DNA of 38,889 nucleotides. It comes from Tetzosporium hominis. GTDB taxonomy: Bacteria; Bacillota; Bacilli; Bacillales_A; Planococcaceae. The stretch covers positions 1 through 38,889 of the forward strand of contig NZ_NOKQ01000199.1 of assembly GCF_002265435.1 (NCBI RefSeq). The letters are read 5' to 3'. Below the pieces are notes generated by a model. The model saw nothing but the letters and a program-made list of their open reading frames with translations, had not been told where the DNA came from and did no database searches. Positions 7,624 through 15,322 of this stretch are shown here, in pieces (within the stretch, counting starts at the first letter, position 1; each line of letters begins with the position of its first letter). The position numbers were made by a program, and so were the translations under genes.

Positions 7624-8841
7624 TCAGTTAAACCCACTTTTTTTGTCCTTGTTGCCCAATAACTTTGTTAGTGGATAAATACTGGTGCTTTGCACAACCA
7701 AAGAAATGATGATGACCGCAAAAGACAGGGACACCAACAATTCGTCTTTGCTGGACACAGCTTCTTCCAGCCAAAGAAGAAGCGCCACCGACATGGATCC
7801 TTTGATTCCTGACCAGGTGATCAGCGAGATGGTCGAGAAGTCGTTCTGGAATTCATTTCGCCAGGCAGGAACCGTATAGATGAAGCCGCCAATCATTACG
7901 AACCGGGCCAGGAGGGATAAACCGAATATCACTGCTGCAAATCCCCAATGTGGGAATGCCAGGTATTCCGCTGCCTGTATGCCGATCAATAAAAATAAAA
8001 CCGATAAGAGCGTCGGTGTGATGATATCCCAAAAGCCGTCCAGAGAATCCTTGATGTTGTTGTCGTCTTTTGTCTTTTCAATTTCAAAAGACAGCATGAT
8101 TCCGGTTACAACAGTAGCCAGCACGCCTGATACCCCGATCGCTTCAGCTATATAAAAGCCGCCATAGGCGACGATAATGCTCAGCATTACTTGGTACTGC
8201 TTCTGATGGGTAAAATGAATAATTTTGCTCAACATCCATCCCAAAAATAGCCCGATGACGATTCCACCGATGGACACGAGCATAAATTCGCCAAAAAACT
8301 TTCCGAAGGAAAATCCATTCCCTGCCTTGAACATCGATAAGAAGACTGTGAAGATCACGATACTGGTTCCATCGTTCACCATTGATTCCCCTTCCACAAT
8401 ACCGGCAAGTTGTTCTGAGCCCGTGCTTTTCTTAATGATGGACGTTACCGACACGGGGTCTGTTGGACTCAGGATGGCAGCAAGCAACAGCGCCCCTGAA
8501 AAAGAAAGGGAAATAAAAAAACCACTGACCCAGTAAATAGAGACTCCCAACAGAACCACCGTCACGATTAGGCCGAGCGTGCTCAGGGCGGCAATGATTC
8601 CCCAATTTTCTTTGAGTTGCTTTAACGGAAACTGATAAGCCGCCGTAAAAAGAAGTGCCGGGAGAAAGACCTCAAATATCATATTCTTTGAAATATGAAG
8701 CAAAGAAAAGTAAGGAACAAGCGATAACGCCAGCCCAATTAGGATAAGGACGACAGGAACTGGGAAGAGTTTCTTCTTTAAGTCAATTGTATAAATGATA
8801 TATCCGATCAGTAATAGAACCAGTACTTGATGTGTTAACAA
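7624..8841 (-). CDS. Na+(K+)/H+ antiporter, CPA1 family
   Basis: About 405 residues with 11-13 hydrophobic segments. I chose the TTG at 8841 because AAGGAGG lies 6 nt upstream; the frame is open to 8922 without a second site. The core motif LLAAILSPTDPVSVTSI, with the ion-binding SPTDP, is followed by GIVEGESMVNDGTSIVIF, whose ND dipeptide is the hallmark of CPA1 exchangers. SLITWSGIKGSMSVALLLWL near the C-terminus is another conserved helix. The protein exchanges sodium or potassium for protons across the membrane. It lacks a large cytoplasmic tail. It shares a short divergent promoter region with the OsmC gene and lies in the first dif-bordered cassette. Confidence 0.9.
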   Translation of the reverse strand: MLTHQVLVLLLIGYIIYTIDLKKKLFPVPVVLILIGLALSLVPYFSLLHISKNMIFEVFLPALLFTAAYQFPLKQLKENWGIIAALSTLGLIVTVVLLGVSIYWVSGFFISLSFSGALLLAAILSPTDPVSVTSIIKKSTGSEQLAGIVEGESMVNDGTSIVIFTVFLSMFKAGNGFSFGKFFGEFMLVSIGGIVIGLFLGWMLSKIIHFTHQKQYQVMLSIIVAYGGFYIAEAIGVSGVLATVVTGIMLSFEIEKTKDDNNIKDSLDGFWDIITPTLLSVLFLLIGIQAAEYLAFPHWGFAAVIFGLSLLARFVMIGGFIYTVPAWRNEFQNDFSTISLITWSGIKGSMSVALLLWLEEAVSSKDELLVSLSFAVIIISLVVQSTSIYPLTKLLGNKDKKSGFN

Positions 8842-8910
8842 TCCATCCCTCCTTAAAACTTCATCTATAAAACTCTGAGTAATTATATAGTCATTATAGT
8901 ATCGCAAATT

Positions 8911-8943
8911 TACATTTTGCAATATTATGTTTTACAAAATGTA
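8911..8943. promoter_or_regulatory. Inverted repeat in the antiporter/osmC divergent promoter region
   Basis: TACATTTTG (8911-8919) and CAAAATGTA (8935-8943) are a perfect 9-bp inverted repeat with a 15-nt AT-rich centre, in the 150-bp gap between divergent genes. It resembles an operator for a dimeric regulator, but no matching regulator gene is adjacent. Confidence 0.45.
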
Positions 8944-8991
8944 TTTTTGGGGTATGCAATTAAAGAGTATAAAGGAAAGGAGTTATAAAAA

Positions 8992-9429
8992 ATGGGGAAA
9001 ATGACGTTTGAAGTACAGGGAAATTCAAGGAAATTTGAATCTTCTATTGAAGCAGGTAAGCATACGATTACCATTGATGAACCCAAAAGTCTTGGAGGTA
9101 CAGATAAAGGGATTGATCCCCTATCAAACTTACTCGCTTCTTTAGCTGGTTGTGAAAACGCAATTGCAAATTTTGTAGCGAAAGAAATGAAGTTCGACCT
9201 TCAAGGGATTAAGTTCAATGTTGATGGTGAATTAGACTCAGAAGGAATGATGGGAGATCCGAATGTACGAGCCTACTTCCAAACAGTGAATATAGAAGCA
9301 ATAGTAGAAACAACAGAATCTGAGGAACGAGTACAGGAATTGAAGGAAAAAACGGATGCTCGTTGCCCTGTTTACAACACGCTTAAAGCAGCCGATGTTA
9401 AACTAAATTCCACATGGAAAAGAGCGTAA
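8992..9429 (+). CDS. OsmC/Ohr-family peroxide-reducing protein
   Basis: 145 residues, full length for OsmC-like proteins. The two active-site cysteines are visible: LLASLAGCENA (about residue 54) at the start of the long central helix and TDARCPVYNTL (about residue 125). These form the reactive pair that reduces hydroperoxides, commonly with lipoylated proteins or other thiols as donor. It falls in the general OsmC group rather than clearly in Ohr. AAAGGAG precedes the ATG by about 10 nt, and a hairpin follows the stop. It is transcribed divergently from the antiporter gene. Confidence 0.85.
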   Translation: MGKMTFEVQGNSRKFESSIEAGKHTITIDEPKSLGGTDKGIDPLSNLLASLAGCENAIANFVAKEMKFDLQGIKFNVDGELDSEGMMGDPNVRAYFQTVNIEAIVETTESEERVQELKEKTDARCPVYNTLKAADVKLNSTWKRA

Positions 9430-9488
9430 GGTTATTCAGAAGAAACGAATATTATCAAACTAAAAGACGATAGGTTTTGGAGATATAT

Positions 9489-9516
9489 GGTTAGTCAGTC
9501 AAACCACTGGCTAACC
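9489..9516 (+). terminator. Probable terminator after the OsmC gene
   Basis: GGTTAGTCAGT and ACTGGCTAACC pair with one G-T wobble around a 6-nt loop, 60 nt after the OsmC stop. The following T run is weak. Confidence 0.55.
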
Positions 9517-9580
9517 TTCATTAATAGAAGAAACTTCATGAGATACTCTTTCCGGAATATTATTTTTGGGAGGAGTTTCT

Positions 9581-9880
9581 TTGATAAGAAAAGAGAAAGC
9601 TCTGTATTGGTCAAGTCAAATCAGCGAATACCGAAAAAGTGGAGAAACATTGGTCAGTTGGTGCGAGAAAAATGAAGTTCAAATCCACACGATGAAATAC
9701 TGGCTGCGCAAACAGTCGCCTGTATCGAAAAACTAAGAGTCCGAATGGGTCTCCTTTGTGGCAGAAGAAGCTTCGAGCGACACAATTACGTTGAGAATAA
9801 AAAACGTGGAAATCGAGGTGATAAGCGGCTTCCAGAATGAACTGTTACTGAAGGTCCTTCGGACACTTGACCAATTATGA
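9581..9880 (+). pseudogene. IS66 TnpA (accessory protein), broken by a stop codon
   Basis: From a TTG at 9581 with GGGAGGAG five bases upstream, the frame encodes an IS66-type TnpA: a helix-turn-helix start (KALYWSSQISEYRKSGETL, WCEKNEVQIHTMKYWLRK). It meets TAA at 9734-9736 after 51 residues and then continues in the same frame to a TGA at 9878 (SDTITLRIKNVEIEVISGF, TLDQL), the usual C-terminus of this protein. One nonsense mutation therefore divides an otherwise full-length gene of about 99 codons. It overlaps the start of the tnpB remnant as in living IS66 elements. Confidence 0.8.
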
Positions 9881-10113
9881 TGAACGGCCGGATTGTCGAG
9901 CGGGTGTATTTGGCTGCTGGACCGACGGATCTCCGGAAGTCGATTGACGAACTGGCGGTCATCGTACAGGAACTGTTCCAGCTTGAACCTTTCTTCAATG
10001 CGTCTTTTGTGTTCTGTAACCGGAAGAAAGACATGCTCAAAATTCTATTCTAGGATCACAATGGCTTCTGAATCTATTACCGGCGGTTGGAAAAAGGCTT
10101 GTTCGATTGGCCG
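9877..10113 (+). pseudogene. IS66 TnpB fragment with two nonsense codons
   Basis: The frame from ATG 9877 reads RIVERVYLAAGPTDLRKSID, then PFFNASFVFCNRKKDMLKIL, typical of IS66 TnpB (IS66 Orf2). TAG at 10051 and TGA at 10069 replace what should be tryptophans (LFW-DHNGFW-IYYRRLEKG). Both are explained by a single G-to-A change in a TGG codon. The match stops at about 10113 (LFDWP), so the end of tnpB and all of the large tnpC transposase are missing. The remnant abuts a reversed IS3-type fragment. Confidence 0.8.
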
Positions 10114-10122
10114 GACCCTGCA

Positions 10123-10218
10123 CATCCCATATTTTTGGACTAAGCGTGAATAACCCAACGGGCCACTTAAATACTCGCTGACCAGGTTCAGTTTAAATTC
10201 TTCACTATATTTCACCAT
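10123..10218 (-). pseudogene. IS3-family OrfA 5' fragment
   Basis: On the minus strand from ATG 10218 about 32 residues match the start of IS3-type OrfA: VKYSEEFKLNLVSEYL followed by SGPLGYSRLVQKYGM, the first helix-turn-helix. After that the frame runs into DNA unrelated to OrfA at the junction with the IS66 remnant. Only the left end of the element survives. Confidence 0.7.
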
Positions 10219-10220
10219 AG

Positions 10221-10265
10221 AAAAAAAACCCAAAAGTTAAATTTTTAACTTTAACTTTTGGGGTG
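10221..10265 (-). terminator. Terminator hairpin in the left end of the IS3 remnant
   Basis: CCCAAAAGTTAAA (10229-10241) and TTTAACTTTTGGG (10250-10262) form a perfect 13-bp stem. On the minus strand it is followed by eight T residues directly before the OrfA start. The outer sequence TGCACCCC is the likely IS end. Such hairpins protect an IS from transcription entering from outside. Confidence 0.75.
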
Positions 10266-10296
10266 CAGTACCATCTTCTCCACTTTATTTTGTAGG

Positions 10297-10324
10297 ACTT
10301 CCGATAATCCCTCATATGCAAACA
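10297..10324 (+). other. dif-like Xer recombination site 2
   Basis: Left arm ACTTCCGATAA, spacer TCCCTC, right arm ATATGCAAACA. It has the same spacer and almost the same arms as the site at 15317-15344, in the same orientation. It separates the antiporter/OsmC/IS block from the fluoride-channel cassette. Confidence 0.7.
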
Positions 10325-10358
10325 AATGTGGAGTAGAGTTTTCTGTTGTCACTTCGAT

Positions 10359-10388
10359 TTACGCAATTTTAAACTTTTTCTTGTTCAT
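10359..10388 (-). other. Nine-codon ORF with strong RBS, possible truncated gene start
   Basis: AGGAGGAG precedes an ATG at 10388 that encodes only MNKKKFKIA before a stop, 30 nt after the last crcB gene and about 35 bp from a dif-like site. It could be the 5' stump of a gene cut off when cassettes were exchanged, or chance. Confidence 0.3.
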
Positions 10389-10429
10389 GAAAAAACTCCT
10401 CCTGCATCGATCGCACGAAGAGCCCAACT

Positions 10430-10762
10430 TTATTGCATCAAAACGTAGCCGAGGCTGAAAAATAAAAGCCCACTCGCTAAAGTAGCAAGAATATAGCTGC
10501 CGCCCTGCAGCCATTTGCCGTCTTCGAAGTCTTTGACGGCATCCAAGGCCATCGTTGAAAATGTGGTAAAGGCTCCGAGAAAACCCGTGATCCAAAAAGC
10601 CGATAAACTGCCGCTTCCGACAAACGCGCCAAGCACCAATGAACCGATGCTGTTAACCAGCCAGGTTGCAGCTTTTGGCTGCCATGACCTGCTTTCAACC
10701 AACAGGTAGCACATATAGCGTGTGATGGCGCCCAAAAATCCACCAATTGCGATGCCGATCAT
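10430..10762 (-). CDS. crcB: Fluoride ion channel CrcB (second of pair)
   Basis: About 110 residues and four membrane segments, the standard size of a Fluc/CrcB subunit. GFLGAITRYMCYLL is helix 1, LVNSIGSLVLGAFVG carries the pore Asn, and GFLGAFTTFSTMALDAV is the conserved FTTFST helix. Fluc proteins export fluoride as dual-topology dimers; in Gram-positives two different genes often make a heterodimer. The ATG at 10762 follows GAGGGG and overlaps the upstream partner by four bases. A longer frame to 10855 has no ribosome binding site. Confidence 0.93.
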   Translation of the reverse strand: MIGIAIGGFLGAITRYMCYLLVESRSWQPKAATWLVNSIGSLVLGAFVGSGSLSAFWITGFLGAFTTFSTMALDAVKDFEDGKWLQGGSYILATLASGLLFFSLGYVLMQ

Positions 10763-11112
10763 GATGCCACCCCTCTTCGCCCAATCCACAGTCCTGCGGC
10801 CGCAGAGGCAATGCAGGTCAAGGTCATGCTCCCAGCAAACACGAGCCCAAGCCAAATGGATGACTCTAAGTAATGAAACCAGTCAGCGGAGAACGCAGAA
10901 AACGTGGTAAACGACCCGATCAGGCCAGTCGACACCAATAACCGCAGCTCTGCCGACTTACGGGCCAAACGGACAGCTGCAACTCCGATCAAAAAACTGC
11001 CAGCTATATTCACGAGCCAAAGTCCAAGTCCATCTGCAACTGTCATATATACTCCTGTACGCAACAACGCGCCAGTCATTCCGCCAAATCCTACCGCTAG
11101 TACCCGCTTCAT
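10759..11112 (-). CDS. crcB: Fluoride ion channel CrcB (first of pair)
   Basis: 117 residues, four membrane helices. It shows GFGGMTGALLRTGVYM, LVNIAGSFLIGVAAV with the pore Asn, and STGLIGSFTTFSAFSADWF with the Phe-box of Fluc channels. It is coupled to the second crcB by an ATGA overlap, which fits a heterodimer with opposed subunits. No fluoride riboswitch is recognisable in the 120 nt between this gene and the next dif-like site. A possible -10 box (TATACT, about 11133-11138) lies close upstream. Confidence 0.93.
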   Translation of the reverse strand: MKRVLAVGFGGMTGALLRTGVYMTVADGLGLWLVNIAGSFLIGVAAVRLARKSAELRLLVSTGLIGSFTTFSAFSADWFHYLESSIWLGLVFAGSMTLTCIASAAAGLWIGRRGVAS

Positions 11113-11231
11113 ACCACATGCCCCACATTAGTTATTCTTCAGTATAACTTATTAAATACATACATGTTTAGTTGTCACTTCAAGAAATAAGTTCGAGCAA
11201 TTTCAGAGTTTATTATACATAGTCTATGCTA

Positions 11232-11260
11232 TCTTCCGATAGACTCATGATTTGTAAACT
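11232..11260 (+). other. dif-like Xer recombination site 3
   Basis: Left arm TCTTCCGATAG, seven-base spacer ACTCATG, right arm ATTTGTAAACT. The spacer is identical to that of site 4 at 12421, and only the arsenite-carrier gene lies between them. A short inverted repeat (AGTCTAT/ATAGACT, 11221-11245) overlaps the left arm. Confidence 0.68.
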
Positions 11261-11302
11261 AAGATAAATATTTTCTTATCACTATCTGCTTCTGGCAAAC
11301 TG

Positions 11303-12271
11303 CTACTTAAGATTTTTCGCTGTATTCGTTTTTCTTAATGAGAGCAATACTTGAGAAACAACCGCCAACACGGGCAATTCAATAAGTGGACCAATGACTA
11401 AGGCTAATGCAATTAGCGGTTGATCTGGAAAGGCGATGACCGCAATCGCTAAAGAAACGGGCGAATTCCGTGCAATGATGGTAAGGCTTAAGCTTACTGT
11501 ATCTACGTAAGAAAATTTCATGGCTTTCCCTACTGTTTGTGCAAGCACAAAGTTAATGATGAAGAAAAGTAAAATTGGTATGAATAATACAGAAATGACC
11601 TCAAGATTGTTGATTAAACAACTTCCTTGCGACGCGAACATAGCCATAATTGCTAAAGATAAAAAAATTATTTGTGCAGCAGCGAAAAAGGGAACCAACT
11701 TCTTATTTAAGAAGACTTCTTTCTTCCTCAAGGCATAGCGGGTCAAGTGCGCAAGAGCGAAAGGAATCACCAGTACCAATAGAATACTTTCTCCAATGGT
11801 CGATAACGGAATGGATTCAATCGTACCGGCAAAAATGAACAGATAGACGGGCAGAAGCACTACCTGAAGGATTAAATTAATTGGCAAGACAGAAGTCGAC
11901 AGGGGTACATTCCCTTTGGCGATGGAAGTGAACATCAAATACCAGTCTGTACATGGAGTAACCATTAACATAATGAATCCAATCCATAGAGCTGGGTGAT
12001 CGGCGAGAAAGACTGCACCGAGTCCCCACGCCAATACAGGAGTCCAGACAAAGTTGATGATGGTGCTTGTATTAAAAAATTTTCGATTCTTAAAAGCATC
12101 TTTTAGATGCTGCAAGGGAATGGTTAGAAATAATCCATAGAGCATGAGCAGTAAAAATGGGACGATAAAAGACTCAGCGTACGTTTTAAAAAAAGCAACC
12201 TGCCCCAGTAGAATTCCGATCCCTACTGCCGATAAAATGATAATAGTTTGAAACTTTTCAAATACGTTCAT
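11303..12271 (-). CDS. ACR3-like arsenite / bile acid:Na+ symporter family transporter
   Basis: 322 residues with ten hydrophobic segments, the size of ACR3/BASS transporters. MLMVTPCTDWYLMFTSIAKGN at about residues 99-119 contains the conserved TPCT cysteine in helix 4, which is essential in ACR3 arsenite pumps. LTIIARNSPVSLAIAVIAFP near residue 270 matches the broken helix of this fold (ARNxP). Arsenite efflux is likely, but no arsR or arsC is adjacent. AAAGGAG lies 7 nt before the ATG. It is the only gene between dif-like sites 3 and 4, so it looks like a single-gene cassette. Confidence 0.8.
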   Translation of the reverse strand: MNVFEKFQTIIILSAVGIGILLGQVAFFKTYAESFIVPFLLLMLYGLFLTIPLQHLKDAFKNRKFFNTSTIINFVWTPVLAWGLGAVFLADHPALWIGFIMLMVTPCTDWYLMFTSIAKGNVPLSTSVLPINLILQVVLLPVYLFIFAGTIESIPLSTIGESILLVLVIPFALAHLTRYALRKKEVFLNKKLVPFFAAAQIIFLSLAIMAMFASQGSCLINNLEVISVLFIPILLFFIINFVLAQTVGKAMKFSYVDTVSLSLTIIARNSPVSLAIAVIAFPDQPLIALALVIGPLIELPVLAVVSQVLLSLRKTNTAKNLK

Positions 12272-12369
12272 GATGGCACTCCTTTACGAAAAGAGAAAAC
12301 TAACTATATGAGCGACTGCCTATTAAGATTAACTAAGTCAAAAAAATTAAGCCAGCACTTTTACACACA

Positions 12370-12407
12370 AAAAGAGAGAAGACAAGCTTTAAACAGCCTC
12401 TTCTCTC
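12370..12407 (-). terminator. Terminator hairpin beside dif-like site 4
   Basis: GAGAGAAGA (12374-12382) pairs with TCTTCTCTC (12399-12407). On the minus strand a TTTTTGTGTG tail follows. It would stop transcription leaving the amidase cassette before it reaches the arsenite carrier. Confidence 0.7.
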
Positions 12408-12420
12408 CTTCGTATATTCA

Positions 12421-12449
12421 GCTTCCGATAAACTCATGATATATAAACT
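12421..12449 (+). other. dif-like Xer recombination site 4
   Basis: Left arm GCTTCCGATAA, spacer ACTCATG, right arm ATATATAAACT. It shares its seven-base spacer with site 3. Confidence 0.68.
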
Positions 12450-12508
12450 AAACTAGTTGTTAATTGACGGGAGTTTATACAATAAGGGTTCTTTCCGCAG
12501 TTTAATTT

Positions 12509-13852
12509 TTATATTTTTGGTCGTTTCTGGTGGTAATCCGTAGCTTCTTGAAAAGCTAAACCAATATTAATTAATTTTTGTTCCGAAGCAATATTGGCCA
12601 CAAATTGAATTCCAATTGGTAGTTCAGTTACTGTTGAATACCCGATTGGGATAGTTAATACTGGGACACCTGCGTTAGAAAATGGCTTATTAAACTTTGG
12701 CGACCCTGTTTTAGTTCGTCCTTTTGGGGCTGTTTCCGGTGTAGCAGGGGTAATCAAAATGTCAAACTCATTTAATAAGCTAAACAACTGTTGTTGATAA
12801 TCCCATCTCACATTCTGTGCGTTCAAATACTCGTCTGCTGAATAGATTAACCCAGACTCAATATCCTTCTTCAATTCTTCACTCATTAAATTTTTTTGAA
12901 TTTCAAAAGTCTTCCTATGATAACTAGCGGTTTCTGCATCCACAATCAATCCATGTGCGTCATTTGCTTGTTCCATATTCGCTGGCATATGACATTCAAC
13001 ACAACTATGCCCTAACTTTTCGAGTACTTTCATTGCTTGTGAAAATGCGCTCATAATCTCATTTGTAGTTTCAAAAAAATTGTCTCTTATCACGCCAATT
13101 GTATATGTCTTTTTTTCATTAACAGATAAGTACTGTTTCGTATGTAGCCAAGTTGTGTAATCTTTTTTATCTTTTCCATTTAATTCATTATAAACTAAGG
13201 TTAAATCTTCAACGTTTTTAGTGAAAATTCCTACAGTATCTACACTCCAACTAGCCGGAATAATTCCAGCTTTACTTATACTTCCATAACTAGGTTTCAA
13301 AGCAGTTACCCCATTATAGGCTGCTGGTCTAATAATCGAGCCAGCAGTCTGCGTTCCTATAGAAAAAAGACTCATTCCACTAGAAATAGCAGCTGCGGAA
13401 CCCGTACTTGATCCTCCAGGTGTATGTGCCTTATTCCAAGGATTCCGAGTCACAGGAGCCCCACCCCCACTTGCAAATTCTGCGGTAGTTGTTTTGCCTA
13501 TCAGTATTGCATTAAACTCTTTCAATTTACTTATGATAGTTGCATCCGTTTGAGGAATAAATCCTTTCATTGTTTTTGAACCAGCTTCAGTCGGAATTTT
13601 ATTCGTGTAAATGATATCTTTCGCTCCATAGGGAATAGCGGCCAAAGGAGATACTATCGACTTTTGATTATCATCAATCTTCTGAGCAATTTTTATTAAC
13701 AATTCTGCGCTTTGCAAATATGCCCAAGCTTTAATTTCTGGCTCAATTAACCGGTTTCTTTCTAGAAAGCTATTTATTAATTCTGTAGCAGAAATAGATT
13801 TTGTTTTTAAGAGACGGTTTGCTTGTACAATAGTCAATGTTTCTATATCCAT
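12509..13852 (-). CDS. Amidase (amidase-signature family)
   Basis: 447 residues. It carries the Ser-cisSer-Lys machinery of amidase-signature enzymes: the Lys in AAIPYGAKDIIYT (about residue 78), the cis-Ser in TPGGSSTGSAAAISSG (about 152) and the nucleophilic Ser in IGTQTAGSIIRPAAYNG (about 176). FDILITPATPETAP near the C-terminus is also typical. Such enzymes hydrolyse amides; the substrate cannot be read from sequence, and a GatA role is unlikely because GatB and GatC are absent. AGGGAG lies 8 nt before the ATG. It is the only gene between dif-like sites 4 and 5. Confidence 0.9.
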   Translation of the reverse strand: MDIETLTIVQANRLLKTKSISATELINSFLERNRLIEPEIKAWAYLQSAELLIKIAQKIDDNQKSIVSPLAAIPYGAKDIIYTNKIPTEAGSKTMKGFIPQTDATIISKLKEFNAILIGKTTTAEFASGGGAPVTRNPWNKAHTPGGSSTGSAAAISSGMSLFSIGTQTAGSIIRPAAYNGVTALKPSYGSISKAGIIPASWSVDTVGIFTKNVEDLTLVYNELNGKDKKDYTTWLHTKQYLSVNEKKTYTIGVIRDNFFETTNEIMSAFSQAMKVLEKLGHSCVECHMPANMEQANDAHGLIVDAETASYHRKTFEIQKNLMSEELKKDIESGLIYSADEYLNAQNVRWDYQQQLFSLLNEFDILITPATPETAPKGRTKTGSPKFNKPFSNAGVPVLTIPIGYSTVTELPIGIQFVANIASEQKLINIGLAFQEATDYHQKRPKI

Positions 13853-13990
13853 GTAAACTACTCCCTCTAACTAGAATACTTAGTTGTTTTTATAATATTT
13901 AGTTTAACACGCATCATTAATTAAAAAATTACTAGTTTCATAAATAAGGATAGTGATTCCTTAAATGTCTTGTTTTACTTTTTCAATTGT

Positions 13991-14018
13991 TATTCCATAA
14001 ACTGATAATATGTAAACT
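13991..14018 (+). other. dif-like Xer recombination site 5
   Basis: Left arm TATTCCATAAA, spacer CTGATA, right arm ATATGTAAACT. The right arm is very close to Bacillus dif; the left arm is the most divergent after site 7. Confidence 0.62.
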
Positions 14019-14109
14019 AGTTCCTTAAATTAAAACTAGACATATGACCGACGCTTATAAAATAAACTTGCGGTATACTGAGCATCATAAAAATGACAGG
14101 GGTGAAAAG

Positions 14110-15063
14110 ATGTCGGATAAACGTTTTTTGAAAGACGGACTGATGATTATTTCACAATCCAAACAAAACACTCGTGACATTTGGAATGCCCATTTTGGTG
14201 CGGCTGCAATCGCCAGTTACTTTTTTGTAAAAGAAAATGAGCTATCCAATGAAGTCACTAAGTTCATTGAAGTTCAAACAGAATTGATGATTAAACAGCA
14301 TCTCGGAGAAGCACCTAGTGATGAATTTGAAAAGTTAAATTTGCCAGTTGCTGAATTTCTTATTTTAGAAGCCTTGGGGGAAACAATCGATGAGTTGCAC
14401 TGGGTAGGGCATAACGTCATCTATGCTGCGCTCAGCTTACTTGCACTTAAAGAAGATGACGGATATTTAGCGTCCCGTACTGCTGAGAAAATTGCAGAAC
14501 TCATTCTTTCGTTTGCAAAGACTATTCCTGGGAGGTCTTGGATTGGTTATTCAGCATCTGAAGTAAAAAGACTGCAGCTTGATACAACTGACATGTTAAC
14601 TGATATTAGCAAACCTTCTCAGTTGTCTGCATTTGTTCTGGAGGAGCTTGGTCAATTCAAAACAATCTATCAAGCAGAAGCTCATCACGATTTAATCGGT
14701 CACATGTTGACTTTTTCACATGCCCTAAATATTCTATATGATCTTGGTCATGTAGAATACTTTAAAAGAGGACTCCCATCTCTTTTAAAGCTGGTTAAGG
14801 TGCTTCGTGTCAGCAGAGATTTGAATGGGCTTTCAACGCTAAAAATAATTTCTCCCGTTGACCGGCATCCTTTCACAAAGGCAATACGATCAAATTATCT
14901 TCCAATAGAAGCTGATTTTTGGAAGCAAAATCTTATGGCAACTGACTGGGATTTCGGTCATATTTTCAAGTTTCCTTTTAGTTTTTATAATCACTTGAAC
15001 CGAATTACTGGTATACCTAAACCAGCGATAGAGAATTTCCGTTATGTTCTTTACTCAGATTAA
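14110..15063 (+). CDS. Unknown all-helical protein with clustered histidines
   Basis: About 317 residues from ATG 14110, which has AGGGGTG just upstream; the frame also opens at 14044 without a site. I do not recognise it firmly. It is predicted mostly helical and soluble. Conserved-looking histidines lie in IWNAHFGAAAIASYFF, DELHWVGHNVIYAALSLL and AEAHHDLIGHMLTFSHALNIL, spaced as in metal- or haem-binding helical proteins. A distant relation to questin-oxidase-like proteins is possible but unproven. No signal peptide. It is the only gene between dif-like sites 5 and 6. Confidence 0.6.
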   Translation: MSDKRFLKDGLMIISQSKQNTRDIWNAHFGAAAIASYFFVKENELSNEVTKFIEVQTELMIKQHLGEAPSDEFEKLNLPVAEFLILEALGETIDELHWVGHNVIYAALSLLALKEDDGYLASRTAEKIAELILSFAKTIPGRSWIGYSASEVKRLQLDTTDMLTDISKPSQLSAFVLEELGQFKTIYQAEAHHDLIGHMLTFSHALNILYDLGHVEYFKRGLPSLLKLVKVLRVSRDLNGLSTLKIISPVDRHPFTKAIRSNYLPIEADFWKQNLMATDWDFGHIFKFPFSFYNHLNRITGIPKPAIENFRYVLYSD

Positions 15064-15250
15064 ATGTTCGTTTATGAAGACTTAATAAAAATTTATATAG
15101 AAAATTTGCGTCATATGCATTTTTAAAATTTGGGGTAGTTCTTGTTATATAAAGCGATTTGTTAAAACTCCTTATTCCTTTCTAAAATCTAACTATGTCT
15201 CCCTTTCCCCAAAATTAAACCTAGCTTTAGTGAATTAGTAAGAGGAAGAT
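15064..15250. other. Intergenic stretch, nothing recognised
   Basis: AT-rich DNA between the unknown helical-protein gene and the res-like site. No gene, clear hairpin or promoter seen. Confidence 0.5.
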
Positions 15251-15280
15251 AACCGTTCGTAAAAGTACACTTAAACGAAC
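15251..15280 (+). other. res-like resolvase site, copy 1
   Basis: The half-site CCGTTCGTAAA at the left and TTAAACGAAC at the right form an imperfect palindrome. Its first 23 bases (15251-15273) recur exactly at 28926-28948. The half-site CGTTCGTAAA is also the repeated element upstream of the resolvase gene at 29943, so this is probably a binding or crossover site for that enzyme. Confidence 0.65.
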
Positions 15281-15284
15281 AAAA

Positions 15285-15322
15285 GGAAGGATAGAAGCTA
15301 ATTCTATCGCTTTTATCCTTCC
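15285..15322 (-). terminator. Hairpin overlapping dif-like site 6
   Basis: GGAAGGATA (15285-15293) pairs with TATCCTTCC (15314-15322), with a competing inner stem GATAGAA/TTCTATC. On the minus strand the stem is followed by TTTTG. The last six bases of the stem are part of the left arm of the dif-like site. Confidence 0.55.

Noticed and set aside
11113-11231. Fluoride riboswitch upstream of crcB
   Set aside because: No recognisable crcB-motif core in the region on the minus strand.
12509-13852. Amidase as GatA subunit of a tRNA amidotransferase
   Set aside because: No gatB or gatC nearby and the gene sits alone in an accessory cassette.
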